This document shows, one piece after another, positions 26,760 through 34,514 of a DNA stretch of 64,000 nt. Each line of letters starts with the position of its first letter. Within the stretch, counting starts at the first letter, position 1. The stretch lies in assembly GCA_050185195.1 (NCBI GenBank), contig JBFWZQ010000012.1, positions 1 through 64,000 of the forward strand, given 5' to 3'. A model generated the notes under the pieces. The model was not told where the DNA came from, did no database searches, and worked only from the letters and a program-made list of their open reading frames with translations. Both the position numbers and the translations under genes were made by a program. This DNA comes from CADEFQ01 sp050185195. GTDB lineage: Bacteria; Pseudomonadota; Gammaproteobacteria; Steroidobacterales; Steroidobacteraceae.

Positions 26760-27278
26760 TCAGGCCTTCGCCTTCGCCGCCGAACAGGTGATCCGGTCCA
26801 TCAGCGCGAGCAGTACCCCCGACACCACGAAAGTCAGGTGCAGGATCACGTACCAGAAGATCTTGTCGTTGGGGGTCTGCATCGCGTTCATGAAGACGCG
26901 CAGCAGGTGGATCGAGGAGATCGCGACGATCGACGCGGCGACCTTCAGCTTCAGCCCGCCGGCGTCGAGCTTGCCGAGCCAGCCGAGGGCCGCTTCGCGG
27001 TTCTCGCCCTGGTTCGCGTCGATGCGGGAGACGAAGTTCTCGTAGCCCGACAGCATCACCATGACGATCAGCCCGCCGACCAGCACGATGTCGATCATCG
27101 CGAGGAGCGTGAGCACGAGGTCGGCTTCCGTCGCCGTGAATACGGTCGCGAGCACGTGGCCGGCTTCCTGGAAGAACTTGATGCCGAGCGCGATGAGCGC
27201 CAGCGACAGGCCGAGGTAGACGGGTGCGAGCAGCCAGCGCGACGCGAACAGCAGTCGCTCGATGGTACGTTCGATCAT
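26760..27278 (-). CDS. yqhA: YqhA family membrane protein
   Basis: A 172-residue protein of the YqhA (TIGR00645) family. It has four membrane helices, with the conserved ERLLFASRWLLAPVYLGL start, a middle loop VSRIDANQGENREAALGWLGKLDAGGLKLKVAASIVAISSIHLLRVFMN and a C-terminal helix before MDRITCSAAKAKA. Function is unknown. It begins 10 bases after the PLP enzyme gene on the same strand and is probably co-transcribed with it. Confidence 0.93.
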   Translation of the reverse strand: MIERTIERLLFASRWLLAPVYLGLSLALIALGIKFFQEAGHVLATVFTATEADLVLTLLAMIDIVLVGGLIVMVMLSGYENFVSRIDANQGENREAALGWLGKLDAGGLKLKVAASIVAISSIHLLRVFMNAMQTPNDKIFWYVILHLTFVVSGVLLALMDRITCSAAKAKA

Positions 27279-27288
27279 CGGGGAACAT

Positions 27289-28584
27289 TCACTCCAGGGC
27301 TTGCGAGAGATCGGCGATCAGGTCGTCGGGGTGCTCGATGCCGACCGAGATGCGCACCATGGCGTCGGTGATCCCGTAACGGTCGCGTGTCGCCTTGGGC
27401 ACGCCCGAGTGCGTCGTCGAGGCCGGGTGCGAGATCAGCGTCTCGGTGCCGCCGAGGCTCACCGCGAGCTTCATCACCTGCAGGCGATTCAGCATGCGAA
27501 AGGCATCGGCCTCGCCGCTGCCGACCTTGAAGGCAAACGTGGAGCCCGCACTGGCGCACTGGCGGCGAAACACCGGCGTGCGCGGGTCGTCGGCGGCGAG
27601 CAGGCCGAGGTAATTCACCTCGCTCACCCGCGGGTGCGCCGCGAGGAACTGCGCGACGCGCGCCGCGTTGTCGCTCGCCGCGCGCATGCGCAATGCCATC
27701 GTTTCCATCGAGCGCATGATCATCCACGCGGAATTCGCGTCGAGCTGCGTGCCGAGCGCGCTGCGCAGCAGGCGCGTCGCGCGGATCCGGGCCTTCGAAC
27801 CGACGACGCCGCCCGCGACGAGGTCGGAATGCCCGCCGACGTACTTGGTCAGCGAATAGATCACGAGGTCGGCGCCGTGCCGCAGCGGCTGCTGGTAGAC
27901 GGGACCGAGGAAGGTGTTGTCGACCGCGACCGGTGGGGCCTCGCCACCCTGGCGGCGTGCGATCTCGTCGGCCACGCGCCGCATCAGCGCGAGGTCGACG
28001 AGGCTGTTGGTTGGATTTGCCGGCGTCTCGGTCATGATGAGCGCCACGCGGCCGCCCGCGTCCTTCGCGACGCGCATTGCCTGGTCCATTGCTTCGGTCA
28101 CCGCGCGCTCGCTGCAGCCGTCCGCAAAGCCGACGGCGCGGATGCCGAAGTTCGGCAGGGTCTTCTCGATCAGGGTTTCGGTGCCACCGTAGAGCGGCAG
28201 GCTCATCAGGATCACGTCGCCGGGGCGCACGTGCGCGAGGATCGTGGTCGAGATCGCCGCCATGCCGCTCGCGAACACGGCCGCCGCCTCGCCGCCCTCC
28301 CACAGCGCGAGCCGGTCCTCGAGCACTTCGAGGTTCGGGTTGTTGAACCGCGAATAGACGAGGCCCGCGCCTTGTCCCGGGGGGGCCTCGCGGCGCCCCG
28401 AACTGTAGTCGAAGAAGGCCTTGCCATCTTCCGCCGACTTGAAGACGAACGTTGAGGTGAGGAAAACCGGTGGCTTGAGCGCCCCCTCGGACAGCTGCGG
28501 GTCGTAGCCGTAGCCCATCATCTGGGTCTCCGGGTGCAACTCGTGCTCGCCGATGCGCCGCTTGTGGTATTGGTCGTAGCTCAT
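27289..28584 (-). CDS. Cystathionine gamma-synthase / methionine gamma-lyase family PLP enzyme
   Basis: A 431-residue Cys/Met-metabolism enzyme. Landmarks are YSRFNNPNLEVLEDRLA, FASGMAAISTTILAHVRPGD, the PLP lysine in YSLTKYVGGHSDLVAGGV and the C-terminal SLGGTETLISHPASTTHSGV and RISVGIEHPDDLIADL. Insertion GRREAPPGQGAG after FFDYSSG and a long N-terminus place it with the group of 430-residue enzymes that includes trans-sulfuration and methionine gamma-lyase-like members; the reaction cannot be settled by sequence alone. The start is ATG 28584, six bases after an extended -10, so its message may be leaderless. Confidence 0.9.
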   Translation of the reverse strand: MSYDQYHKRRIGEHELHPETQMMGYGYDPQLSEGALKPPVFLTSTFVFKSAEDGKAFFDYSSGRREAPPGQGAGLVYSRFNNPNLEVLEDRLALWEGGEAAAVFASGMAAISTTILAHVRPGDVILMSLPLYGGTETLIEKTLPNFGIRAVGFADGCSERAVTEAMDQAMRVAKDAGGRVALIMTETPANPTNSLVDLALMRRVADEIARRQGGEAPPVAVDNTFLGPVYQQPLRHGADLVIYSLTKYVGGHSDLVAGGVVGSKARIRATRLLRSALGTQLDANSAWMIMRSMETMALRMRAASDNAARVAQFLAAHPRVSEVNYLGLLAADDPRTPVFRRQCASAGSTFAFKVGSGEADAFRMLNRLQVMKLAVSLGGTETLISHPASTTHSGVPKATRDRYGITDAMVRISVGIEHPDDLIADLSQALE

Positions 28585-28590
28585 GCGGCA

Positions 28591-28599
28591 ATGCTAGCA
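28591..28599 (-). promoter_or_regulatory. Extended -10 box of the Cys/Met PLP enzyme gene
   Basis: On the minus strand TGCTAGCAT fits the extended -10 pattern (TGn then TAGCAT). Six bases separate it from ATG 28584, so transcription should start at or within a base or two of the start codon. No good -35 is seen, which extended -10 promoters can do without. A second -10-like element for folE, TATCAT, lies at 28608-28613 on the plus strand. Confidence 0.35.
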
Positions 28600-28639
28600 C
28601 TTGCCGTTATCATGGCCGCTGGGGACTCAAGGAGCCGGG

Positions 28640-29215
28640 ATGGTGACACGCGAGGAGGCCGAAGACGCCGTCAGGACACTGTTGCGCTGGGCAGGCGACG
28701 ACCCGGGCCGGGAGGGTCTGCTCGATACGCCGCGCCGCGTCGTGGAAGCCTACGGCGACTGGTTCTCTGGTTATTCCATCGATCCGGGGGAATACCTGCG
28801 GCGCACGTTCGAGGAGGTCGCCGGCTACGACGAAATGATCGTGCTGCGAAACATCGGCTTCGAGTCGCACTGCGAGCACCACATGGCGCCGATCATCGGC
28901 CGCGCGCACGTCGGTTACCTGCCGACCGACAAGGTGGTTGGCATCAGCAAGCTCGCGCGCGTGGTCGAGGGTTTCGCGCGGCGCTTCCAGGTGCAGGAGA
29001 AAATGACCGCACAGGTCGCGACCTGCATCGAGGAAGTGCTGAAACCGCGGGGCGTGGGCGTGGTGATCGAGGCCGCGCACGAGTGCATGACGACGCGCGG
29101 CGTGCACAAGCGCGGCGTGTCGATGGTGACGAGCCGCATGACCGGCATTTTCCGCGAGGACCCCCGTACCCGGGCGGAATTCCTGCAGTTCATCGACATG
29201 GCCCCCGCCCCCTGA
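28640..29215 (+). CDS. folE: GTP cyclohydrolase I
   Basis: A 191-residue enzyme that turns GTP into dihydroneopterin triphosphate, the first step of folate synthesis. The zinc site is complete: Cys and His of FESHCEHHMAPIIG and the Cys of EAAHECMTTRGVHK. Also seen are GYLPTDKVVGISKLARVV and FARRFQVQEKMTAQVA. AAGGAG stands about 10 bases before ATG 28640, which decides the start over 28601. The gene is divergent from the Cys/Met PLP enzyme gene. Confidence 0.96.
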   Translation: MVTREEAEDAVRTLLRWAGDDPGREGLLDTPRRVVEAYGDWFSGYSIDPGEYLRRTFEEVAGYDEMIVLRNIGFESHCEHHMAPIIGRAHVGYLPTDKVVGISKLARVVEGFARRFQVQEKMTAQVATCIEEVLKPRGVGVVIEAAHECMTTRGVHKRGVSMVTSRMTGIFREDPRTRAEFLQFIDMAPAP

Positions 29216-29258
29216 CCCCCCTCCCAGCATGGCGGTGGAGGGGGTAACCCTGCGGAAT

Positions 29259-29286
29259 TTGGGGTTTTTCCGGCCTGTGGTATGCT
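29259..29286 (+). promoter_or_regulatory. Candidate promoter of the RRM protein gene
   Basis: TTGGGG (29259-29264) and TATGCT (29281-29286), spaced by 16 bases and with an upstream TG two bases before the -10, resemble a sigma-70 promoter with extended -10. Transcription would begin near 29293, leaving a leader of about 140 bases before ATG 29433. Long leaders are common in cold-shock RNA-binding genes. A GC-rich imperfect hairpin at 29215-29244, after folE, may separate the two genes. Confidence 0.45.
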
Positions 29287-29432
29287 GCACGCCGATCGTT
29301 GCCTGTTCGACCTGCATTGACGGCGCCAGAGAGCGCCCCTTACTGCAAGCCCGTTTCGACTGCGATCAGGGGTCAGGGATCGCAAGTTCCTGCCGTGTTT
29401 GAGTATCCAAACCTTTTGAGAGAGTTGTTTCG

Positions 29433-29780
29433 ATGGCCAAGATCTATGTAGGAAACCTGCCGTTTACGGCCGGTGAGGACGAAGTGCGCGAGCTGTTTTC
29501 CAAGCACGGCACGGTGGAATCGGTGTCCCTGCCGACCGATCGCGAGACGGGCCGCCCGCGCGGCTTCGGTTTCGTGGAAATGTCGCAGGCCGATGCCCAG
29601 CGTGCGATCGGTGCGCTGAACGGCTACTCGATGAACGGCCGTCCGCTGCGCGTCAATGAAGCGCAGGACAAGCCGCGCACGGGTGGACCGGGCGGTGGCG
29701 GTGGCCGTGGCCCGCGTCCGGGCGGCGGCGGCGGCGGCTTCCGCTCCGGCGGGGGCGGCGGCGGCGGCGGGCGCTGGTAA
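29433..29780 (+). CDS. RRM RNA-binding protein with glycine-rich tail
   Basis: A 115-residue protein with a single RNA-recognition motif: RNP2 IYVGNLPF (4-11) and RNP1 RGFGFVEM (43-50). The tail from about residue 78 is nearly all Gly, Arg and Phe in GGGG runs, the layout of the cyanobacterial Rbp and plant glycine-rich RNA-binding proteins, which are often cold-induced. GAGAG lies before ATG 29433. It is likely an RNA chaperone acting on structured or cold-stabilised messages. Its own terminator follows it. Confidence 0.93.
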   Translation: MAKIYVGNLPFTAGEDEVRELFSKHGTVESVSLPTDRETGRPRGFGFVEMSQADAQRAIGALNGYSMNGRPLRVNEAQDKPRTGGPGGGGGRGPRPGGGGGGFRSGGGGGGGGRW

Positions 29781-29814
29781 GCAGCTACCCGACCGAACGT
29801 CTTTCTGAGACGCT

Positions 29815-29845
29815 ACAGGGCCCGCGCAAGCGGGCCCTGTTTTTT
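29815..29845 (+). terminator. Rho-independent terminator after the RRM gene
   Basis: An 11-bp perfect stem (29815-29825 with 29830-29840) around a GCAA tetraloop is followed by a run of T (29840-29845). It is the clearest intrinsic terminator in the window. It separates the RRM gene from frmA, so frmA must have its own promoter between here and 29866 or rely on read-through. Confidence 0.92.
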
Positions 29846-29869
29846 GCATTGCCAACTCTGGAGGCATGG

Positions 29870-30979
29870 ATGGATGTGAAGGCCGCGGTGGCATGGGCGG
29901 CGGGCAAGCCGCTCTCGATCGAGACGGTGCGGCTCGAGGGTCCGCGGGCCGGCGAGGTGCTGGTCGAAGTGAGGGCGAGCGGCGTGTGCCATACGGACGA
30001 GTTCACGCGCTCGGGCGCCGATCCGGAGGGTCTGTTTCCCGTGATCTTCGGGCACGAGGGGGCGGGCGTCGTCGTCGACGTCGGCCCGGGCGTCACCTCC
30101 CTGAAAAAGGGCGACCACGTGATCCCGCTCTACACGCCCGAATGCCGGCAGTGCAAATCCTGCCTGTCCCGCAAGACGAACCTCTGCACGGCCATCCGCG
30201 CGACGCAGGGCCAGGGCGTGATGCCGGACGGCACGAGCCGTTTCTCGATCGGCGGCGAGAAGATCCACCACTACATGGGCTGCTCCACCTTCGCGAACTA
30301 CACGGTGCTGCCCGAGATCGCGCTCGCGAAGATCCGCGAGGACGCGCCGTTCGAGAAGGTCTGCTACATCGGCTGCGGCGTGACGACCGGCATCGGCGCG
30401 GTCATCAATACGGCGAAAGTCGAGCCCGGTGCGAATGTCGTCGTGTTCGGCCTCGGCGGCATCGGGCTGAACGTGATCCAGGGTGCGCGACTCGCGGGCG
30501 CAAACATGATCGTCGGCGTCGATCGCAACCCGAGGCGCAAGGCGCTCGCCGAGCGCTTCGGCATGACGCATTTCGTGGATGCGAAGGAAGTGGGTGCGGA
30601 CCTCGTGCCCCACCTCGTCGCGCTCACCGACGGCGGCGCCGACTACAGCTTCGAGTGCGTCGGCAACGTGGACCTGATGCGCCAGGCCCTCGAATGCTGC
30701 CATCGCGGCTGGGGCGTGTCGGTGGTCATCGGCGTCGCGGCCGCGGGCCAGGAGATCCGCACGCGTCCCTTCCAGCTCGTCACCGGGCGCGTGTGGAAAG
30801 GCACGGCCTTCGGCGGCGCGCGCGGCCGCACCGACGTGCCGAAGATCGTCGACTGGTACATGCAGGGCAGGATCGAGATCGATCCGCTGATCACGCACGT
30901 GATGCCGGTCGAGCGCATCAACGAGGCCTTCGACCTGATGCACGCGGGCGACTCCATCCGCAGTGTCGTCACGTTCTGA
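29870..30979 (+). CDS. frmA: S-(hydroxymethyl)glutathione dehydrogenase (class III alcohol dehydrogenase)
   Basis: A 369-residue zinc enzyme that oxidises the glutathione adduct of formaldehyde; class III ADHs also reduce S-nitrosoglutathione. Catalytic zinc ligands sit in ASGVCHTDEF and FGHEGAG; the structural zinc loop is CRQCKSCLSRKTNLC; the NAD site is GLGGIGLNVI. Length is exactly that of the family. GGAG about six bases before ATG 29870 sets the start. FghA follows seven bases later, and together they convert formaldehyde to formate and free glutathione. No frmR regulator is adjacent. Confidence 0.96.
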   Translation: MDVKAAVAWAAGKPLSIETVRLEGPRAGEVLVEVRASGVCHTDEFTRSGADPEGLFPVIFGHEGAGVVVDVGPGVTSLKKGDHVIPLYTPECRQCKSCLSRKTNLCTAIRATQGQGVMPDGTSRFSIGGEKIHHYMGCSTFANYTVLPEIALAKIREDAPFEKVCYIGCGVTTGIGAVINTAKVEPGANVVVFGLGGIGLNVIQGARLAGANMIVGVDRNPRRKALAERFGMTHFVDAKEVGADLVPHLVALTDGGADYSFECVGNVDLMRQALECCHRGWGVSVVIGVAAAGQEIRTRPFQLVTGRVWKGTAFGGARGRTDVPKIVDWYMQGRIEIDPLITHVMPVERINEAFDLMHAGDSIRSVVTF

Positions 30980-30986
30980 GGGCGCG

Positions 30987-31838
30987 ATGAGCCTCGAGAC
31001 GCTGGGTGAACACGCCTGCTTCGGCGGCAGGGTCGGCTACTATCGCCACGACTCGTCGAGCACGCGCACTTCGATGCGCTTCTCGGTGTTCACGCCGCCG
31101 CAGGCGCGCGAGCGCCCGGTGCCCGTGCTCTATTTCCTCGCCGGGCTGACCTGCACCGAAGAGACCTTCATGGTGAAGGCGGGTGCCCAGCGCATCGCCG
31201 CCGAACTCGGCCTGATGCTGGTCGCGCCCGACACGAGTCCGCGCGGCATCGAGCTGCCGGGCGATCGCGAACACTGGGACTTCGGCGTCGGCGCCGGCTT
31301 CTACCTCGATGCGGTGCGTGCGCCGTGGGCCACCCACTACAGGATGGCGAGCTACGTCGTCCACGAGTTGCCCACGCTGGTCGCGCGGCACTTCCCCGCG
31401 GACGCCGCGCGTGCCGGCCTCTTCGGCCACTCGATGGGCGGCCACGGCGCGCTGACCCTCGGGCTCACGCATCGCGATCGCTATCGGTCGATTTCAGCCT
31501 TTGCGCCGATTGTCGCGCCGATGCAGTGCCCCTGGGGCGTGAAGGCGTTCAGCGGTTACCTCGGCGAAGACCGCGCCGCGTGGGCCCGGCACGATGCGAC
31601 GGAGATCGTGCGCGCGCTCGACGATGCCACGCTGGGCCCGCCGATCCTGATCGACCAGGGCCTCGCCGACCCGTTCCTCGAGCGCGAGCTCAAGCCGCAA
31701 CTGTTCGAGGCGGCGTGCGACGAGGCGGGCTACCCGCTGATCCTGCGACGCCATGCGGGCTACGACCACGGCTACTACTTCATCGCGACCTTCGTCGCAG
31801 ACCACCTGCGCCATCACGCCAACGCCCTACTGCAATAG
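30987..31838 (+). CDS. fghA: S-formylglutathione hydrolase
   Basis: A 283-residue serine hydrolase that splits S-formylglutathione to formate and glutathione, completing the pathway begun by the preceding gene. The nucleophile is Ser149 in GLFGHSMGGHGAL; acid and base are in LADPFLERELKP and RHAGYDHGYYFI. The start MSLETLGEHACFGG is typical, so I used ATG 30987 rather than 30963. The end overlaps the convergent dps gene by 12 bases. Confidence 0.96.
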   Translation: MSLETLGEHACFGGRVGYYRHDSSSTRTSMRFSVFTPPQARERPVPVLYFLAGLTCTEETFMVKAGAQRIAAELGLMLVAPDTSPRGIELPGDREHWDFGVGAGFYLDAVRAPWATHYRMASYVVHELPTLVARHFPADAARAGLFGHSMGGHGALTLGLTHRDRYRSISAFAPIVAPMQCPWGVKAFSGYLGEDRAAWARHDATEIVRALDDATLGPPILIDQGLADPFLERELKPQLFEAACDEAGYPLILRRHAGYDHGYYFIATFVADHLRHHANALLQ

Positions 31839-32333
31839 GCTGCGCAGCATCCACGCGGTCTTTTCGTGGACCTGCAGGCGCTGCGTCAGCAGGTCGACGG
31901 TGGATTCATCACCGGCCTTGTCCGCGGCCGGAAAGCCCTTGCGCGCGGTACGCGCGACCGCTTCATGGCCCTTCACGAGCAGGCGCACCATTTCCATCGC
32001 CTCGGGTACGCCGGGGGATTCCTCGATCGACGTGAGGCGCGCGAATTCCGTGTAGGTGCCCGGGGCCGGGAAGCCGAGCGCGCGGATGCGCTCGGCCAGC
32101 AGGTCGAGTGCGTTCCACAGTTCGGTGTACTGCTCCATGAACATCAGGTGCAGCGTGTTGAACATCGGACCCTCGACGTTCCAGTGGAACGCGTGGGTCT
32201 TCAGGTAGAGCGAATAGGTGTCCGCCAGCACGTGCGCGAGCGAATCGGCGATTTTCTCCCGGTCGCGCGCGTTGATGCCGATATCGATCAGGGGCGCCGC
32301 GGCTGGGGCGGCCTTGCGTACGTTTCGGGCCAT
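31827..32333 (-). CDS. dps: Dps family DNA-binding ferritin-like protein
   Basis: A 168-residue protein that assembles as a 12-mer, oxidises iron with hydrogen peroxide and coats DNA in stress. The ferroxidase His residues lie in HAFHWNVEGPMFNTLHLMF, with acidic partners in the DLLAERI helix. A short basic N-terminus (MARNVRKAAP) may bind DNA. GAGGAG lies upstream of ATG 32333, touching a 10-bp inverted repeat. It ends inside the 3' end of fghA. Confidence 0.95.
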   Translation of the reverse strand: MARNVRKAAPAAAPLIDIGINARDREKIADSLAHVLADTYSLYLKTHAFHWNVEGPMFNTLHLMFMEQYTELWNALDLLAERIRALGFPAPGTYTEFARLTSIEESPGVPEAMEMVRLLVKGHEAVARTARKGFPAADKAGDESTVDLLTQRLQVHEKTAWMLRSLLQ

Positions 32334-32347
32334 TTGCTGTCACTCCT

Positions 32348-32373
32348 CGATCATGCGTCTTCCCGCATGATCG
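32348..32373 (-). promoter_or_regulatory. Perfect 10-bp inverted repeat at the dps ribosome-binding site
   Basis: CGATCATGCG (32348-32357) and CGCATGATCG (32364-32373) are perfect complements around a six-base loop. The stem ends at the GAGGAG Shine-Dalgarno sequence of dps (32343-32348). It could be a protein operator or an RNA hairpin next to the ribosome site. No T-run follows it, so it is not a simple terminator. Confidence 0.6.
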
Positions 32374-32417
32374 CAGAGCGTGACCGTACGCGCGAGCGGC
32401 CGGGGCGGGCGACTCTT

Positions 32418-32445
32418 GCCCGCCGCCCGCCGCCCGCCGCCCGGC
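32418..32445. repeat. Short tandem GCCCGCC repeat
   Basis: Four successive 7-base GCCCGCC-type units stand just after the rhlE stop codon. With GGCGGGC at 32403-32409 they can form a short hairpin on the rhlE transcript, but no T-run follows. They may simply be GC-rich slippage, and could vary between strains. Confidence 0.45.
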
Positions 32446-32447
32446 TT

Positions 32448-33719
32448 TCAGCGTGCGACTTTGCGTCCCTGGCTCCAGCGATTCCCTTGCCCCTGGCGCT
32501 GGCCATGGCCATGGCCGTGGCCGTGGCCCTCGCGGCGCGGCCTCGTGTCCCTGCGCGGCGCAGGCTGCGCCGGGCGCGGCGGTGGCGGCGCCGAGGCGGT
32601 AATCTCGAACTGCGGTGCGGCCGCGTAGGGTACGGCGCGCTTCAGCACTTTCTCGATGTCGCGCAGCAGCCCGCTTTCGTCCGGGCCGACGAGCGACACG
32701 GCGTGCCCCGTCGCGCCCGCGCGCGCGGTGCGCCCGATGCGGTGCACGTAGTCTTCCGGTACGTTCGGCAGCTCGTAGTTGACGACGTGCGGCAGCTCCT
32801 TGATGTCGAGGCCGCGCGACGCCACGTCGGTCGCGACGAGCGCGGTGATGCGGTTCGCCTTGAAATCCGCCAGGGCGCGCACGCGCGCCGACTGGCTCTT
32901 GTTGCCGTGGATCGCGGCCGAACGGATGCCCGCGCCTTCGAGCTGCTCGGCGAGGCGATTCGCGCCGTGCTTGGTGCGCGTGAACACGAGCACCTGGTGC
33001 CAGTCGCCGTCCTTGATCAGGTGGGCGAGCAGGTGGCGCTTGTGATCCTTCGGCAGCTTGTACGCGACGTGCTCGATGCGCTCGGCGACGGTGTTGCGCG
33101 GCGCGACGTCGATGGCGACCGGTTCGTGCAGCAGGCGCGCGGCGAGCGCGCGGATGTCGTCGGAATAGGTCGCGGAGAACATGGCGTTCTGGCGCTGCGC
33201 GGGCAGCAGCCGGATCACGCGCTTGATCGCGTGGATGAAGCCCATGTCGAGCATGCGGTCGGCCTCATCGAGCACGAACGCGGCCACGTGGTCGAGGTCG
33301 AGCACGCCCTGTTCCTCGAGATCGAGCAGGCGGCCGGGTGTCGCCACGAGCAGGTCGCAGCCCGACCTGAGGCCGTCGATCTGCGGCTGCATGCCGACGC
33401 CGCCGAAGATCACCTGCATGCGCAGGCCCGTGTGGCGGCCGTATTCGCGTGCGCACTCGGCGACCTGCGCCGCGAGTTCGCGGGTCGGCGTGAGTACGAG
33501 GGCGCGCGGCGCGCGGCCGCGCGGCGCCTCGAGTTTCTGCAGCAGCGGCAGCACGAAGCTCGCGGTCTTGCCGGTGCCCGTCTGGGCGCTCGCGAGCACG
33601 TCGCGGCCGGTGAGCATGGCGGGAATGGCGCGCGCCTGGATGGCGGTCGGTGTGTCATAGCCCTTGTCGGCCACGGCACGCAGCAGCCCGGGGACGAGCC
33701 CGAGATTCTCAAAAGACAT
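32448..33719 (-). CDS. rhlE: DEAD-box RNA helicase, RhlE type
   Basis: A 423-residue ATP-dependent RNA helicase. Motifs in order are the Q motif (FENLGLVPGLLRAVADKGYDTPTAIQ), Walker A SAQTGTGKT, PTRELAAQV, VLDEADRML, FSATYSDDI, TDVASRGLDI and HRIGRTARAG. The C-terminal tail is rich in Pro, Arg, His and Gly (RREGHGHGHGHGQRQGQG), a tract typical of RNA-binding tails in RhlE proteins. The start MSFENLG at 33719 fits the family; the frame is open beyond it. It probably works in RNA decay or ribosome assembly at low temperature. Confidence 0.95.
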   Translation of the reverse strand: MSFENLGLVPGLLRAVADKGYDTPTAIQARAIPAMLTGRDVLASAQTGTGKTASFVLPLLQKLEAPRGRAPRALVLTPTRELAAQVAECAREYGRHTGLRMQVIFGGVGMQPQIDGLRSGCDLLVATPGRLLDLEEQGVLDLDHVAAFVLDEADRMLDMGFIHAIKRVIRLLPAQRQNAMFSATYSDDIRALAARLLHEPVAIDVAPRNTVAERIEHVAYKLPKDHKRHLLAHLIKDGDWHQVLVFTRTKHGANRLAEQLEGAGIRSAAIHGNKSQSARVRALADFKANRITALVATDVASRGLDIKELPHVVNYELPNVPEDYVHRIGRTARAGATGHAVSLVGPDESGLLRDIEKVLKRAVPYAAAPQFEITASAPPPPRPAQPAPRRDTRPRREGHGHGHGHGQRQGQGNRWSQGRKVAR

Positions 33720-33927
33720 TGGTTGGAAATCCTCGAAAAGATGAAGTTGGGGTCCCGGGCCTCGCCGCGGGCCCCACGAGCGCGCAGGGGTGCGGCTCGA
33801 GCGTGTAGGGCCTGCAGGCAGGCCCAAGCGGCGGCGAGACTACACGAAAGCGCCGCCTGCGTCGATCCGGGTCACTCGCCGCCTTCGGGCACCAACGGGG
33901 TGCTGCGACAGGCCGTCGCGCAGGCCC

Positions 33928-34185
33928 TCAGTGCGCCGCGACGTGCAGCACGGTCACGCAGCGCGCGTCGCGATCGATGTCGCAAAGCACGTTGCAGCCG
34001 GGGAGCGGGTAGCGCCAGTACGCGCCGAACTCCTCGCTGATCAACAGTTCGCCGGCTTCGTGGGGACTCGTGCGCCGCGTGACCCGTTCGGTCATCGCCG
34101 CGAGCACGTCGCGTGCCTCGCGCTGCCCGAGCCGTCGCAGGTCTTCCACGGCGTTCTCGTGGTAGCGCATGTGCCATGCGCTCAT
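33928..34185 (-). CDS. RelE/ParE-like toxin
   Basis: An 85-residue protein that fits a RelE/ParE fold: a helical pair at the N-terminus (YHENAVEDLRRLGQREARDVLAAM) followed by beta strands FGAYWRYPLPGCNVLCDIDRDARCVTVLHVAAH. RelE-type members cleave mRNA in the ribosome and ParE-type poison gyrase. The end lacks the usual RR.VY segment found in many, so activity is uncertain. It overlaps the upstream gene by four bases, as toxin genes normally do with their antitoxin. Confidence 0.72.
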   Translation of the reverse strand: MSAWHMRYHENAVEDLRRLGQREARDVLAAMTERVTRRTSPHEAGELLISEEFGAYWRYPLPGCNVLCDIDRDARCVTVLHVAAH

Positions 34186-34412
34186 GCAGGGCCCAGCTCG
34201 AGTTCGCGTTCGACTTCGCCGGTGGTGAGGGTGCGCGCGTGGCCCGCGCGAATTTCCCCGCGCGCCTGCCAGGCGGCGCGGGCTTCGTCGTGCGCAGTGG
34301 GTTCGGGGGACGCGCGGCGCGCTTCGACGCCGGCCATCGAGTCGCTGAGCGCGGTGCGTTCGTTCAGGGTGGGACGGCCCGTCGATCGTCGCTGACCATC
34401 GAGTTGGCGCAT
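34182..34412 (-). CDS. RelB-like antitoxin
   Basis: A 76-residue protein whose C-terminus (ARAAWQARGEIRAGHARTLTTGEVERELEL) resembles antitoxin tails that wrap their toxin. The N-terminal half is less clear but could bind DNA and repress the pair. I chose ATG 34412, which has GGAGG eight bases upstream; the ATG at 34427 overlaps that same site. Order (antitoxin first) and ATGA coupling to the toxin are typical of type II systems. Confidence 0.68.
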   Translation of the reverse strand: MRQLDGQRRSTGRPTLNERTALSDSMAGVEARRASPEPTAHDEARAAWQARGEIRAGHARTLTTGEVERELELGPA

Positions 34413-34514
34413 GCAGGGATCCTCCATGGCGGCCTCGCGCGAGTGTAGCGCTTCCTACGGATGTTGCTACCGGCAGTTTGTGGGCGATACTGCCGCCCTC
34501 CGGTCGGTGGGTAC

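Noticed and set aside
29215..29244. GC-rich imperfect hairpin after folE as an intrinsic terminator
   Set aside because: The stem has a mismatch and is followed by TAACCC, not a T-run. I mention it only as a possible boundary.
30963..30986. Earlier start of fghA at 30963
   Set aside because: It overlaps the frmA end and adds residues not found in the family. The normal MSLETLG start is at 30987.
33808..33825. 8-bp palindrome GGGCCTGC/GCAGGCCC as a terminator
   Set aside because: The stem is real but no T-run follows on either strand, and the loop is only two bases. It lies in the rhlE leader.
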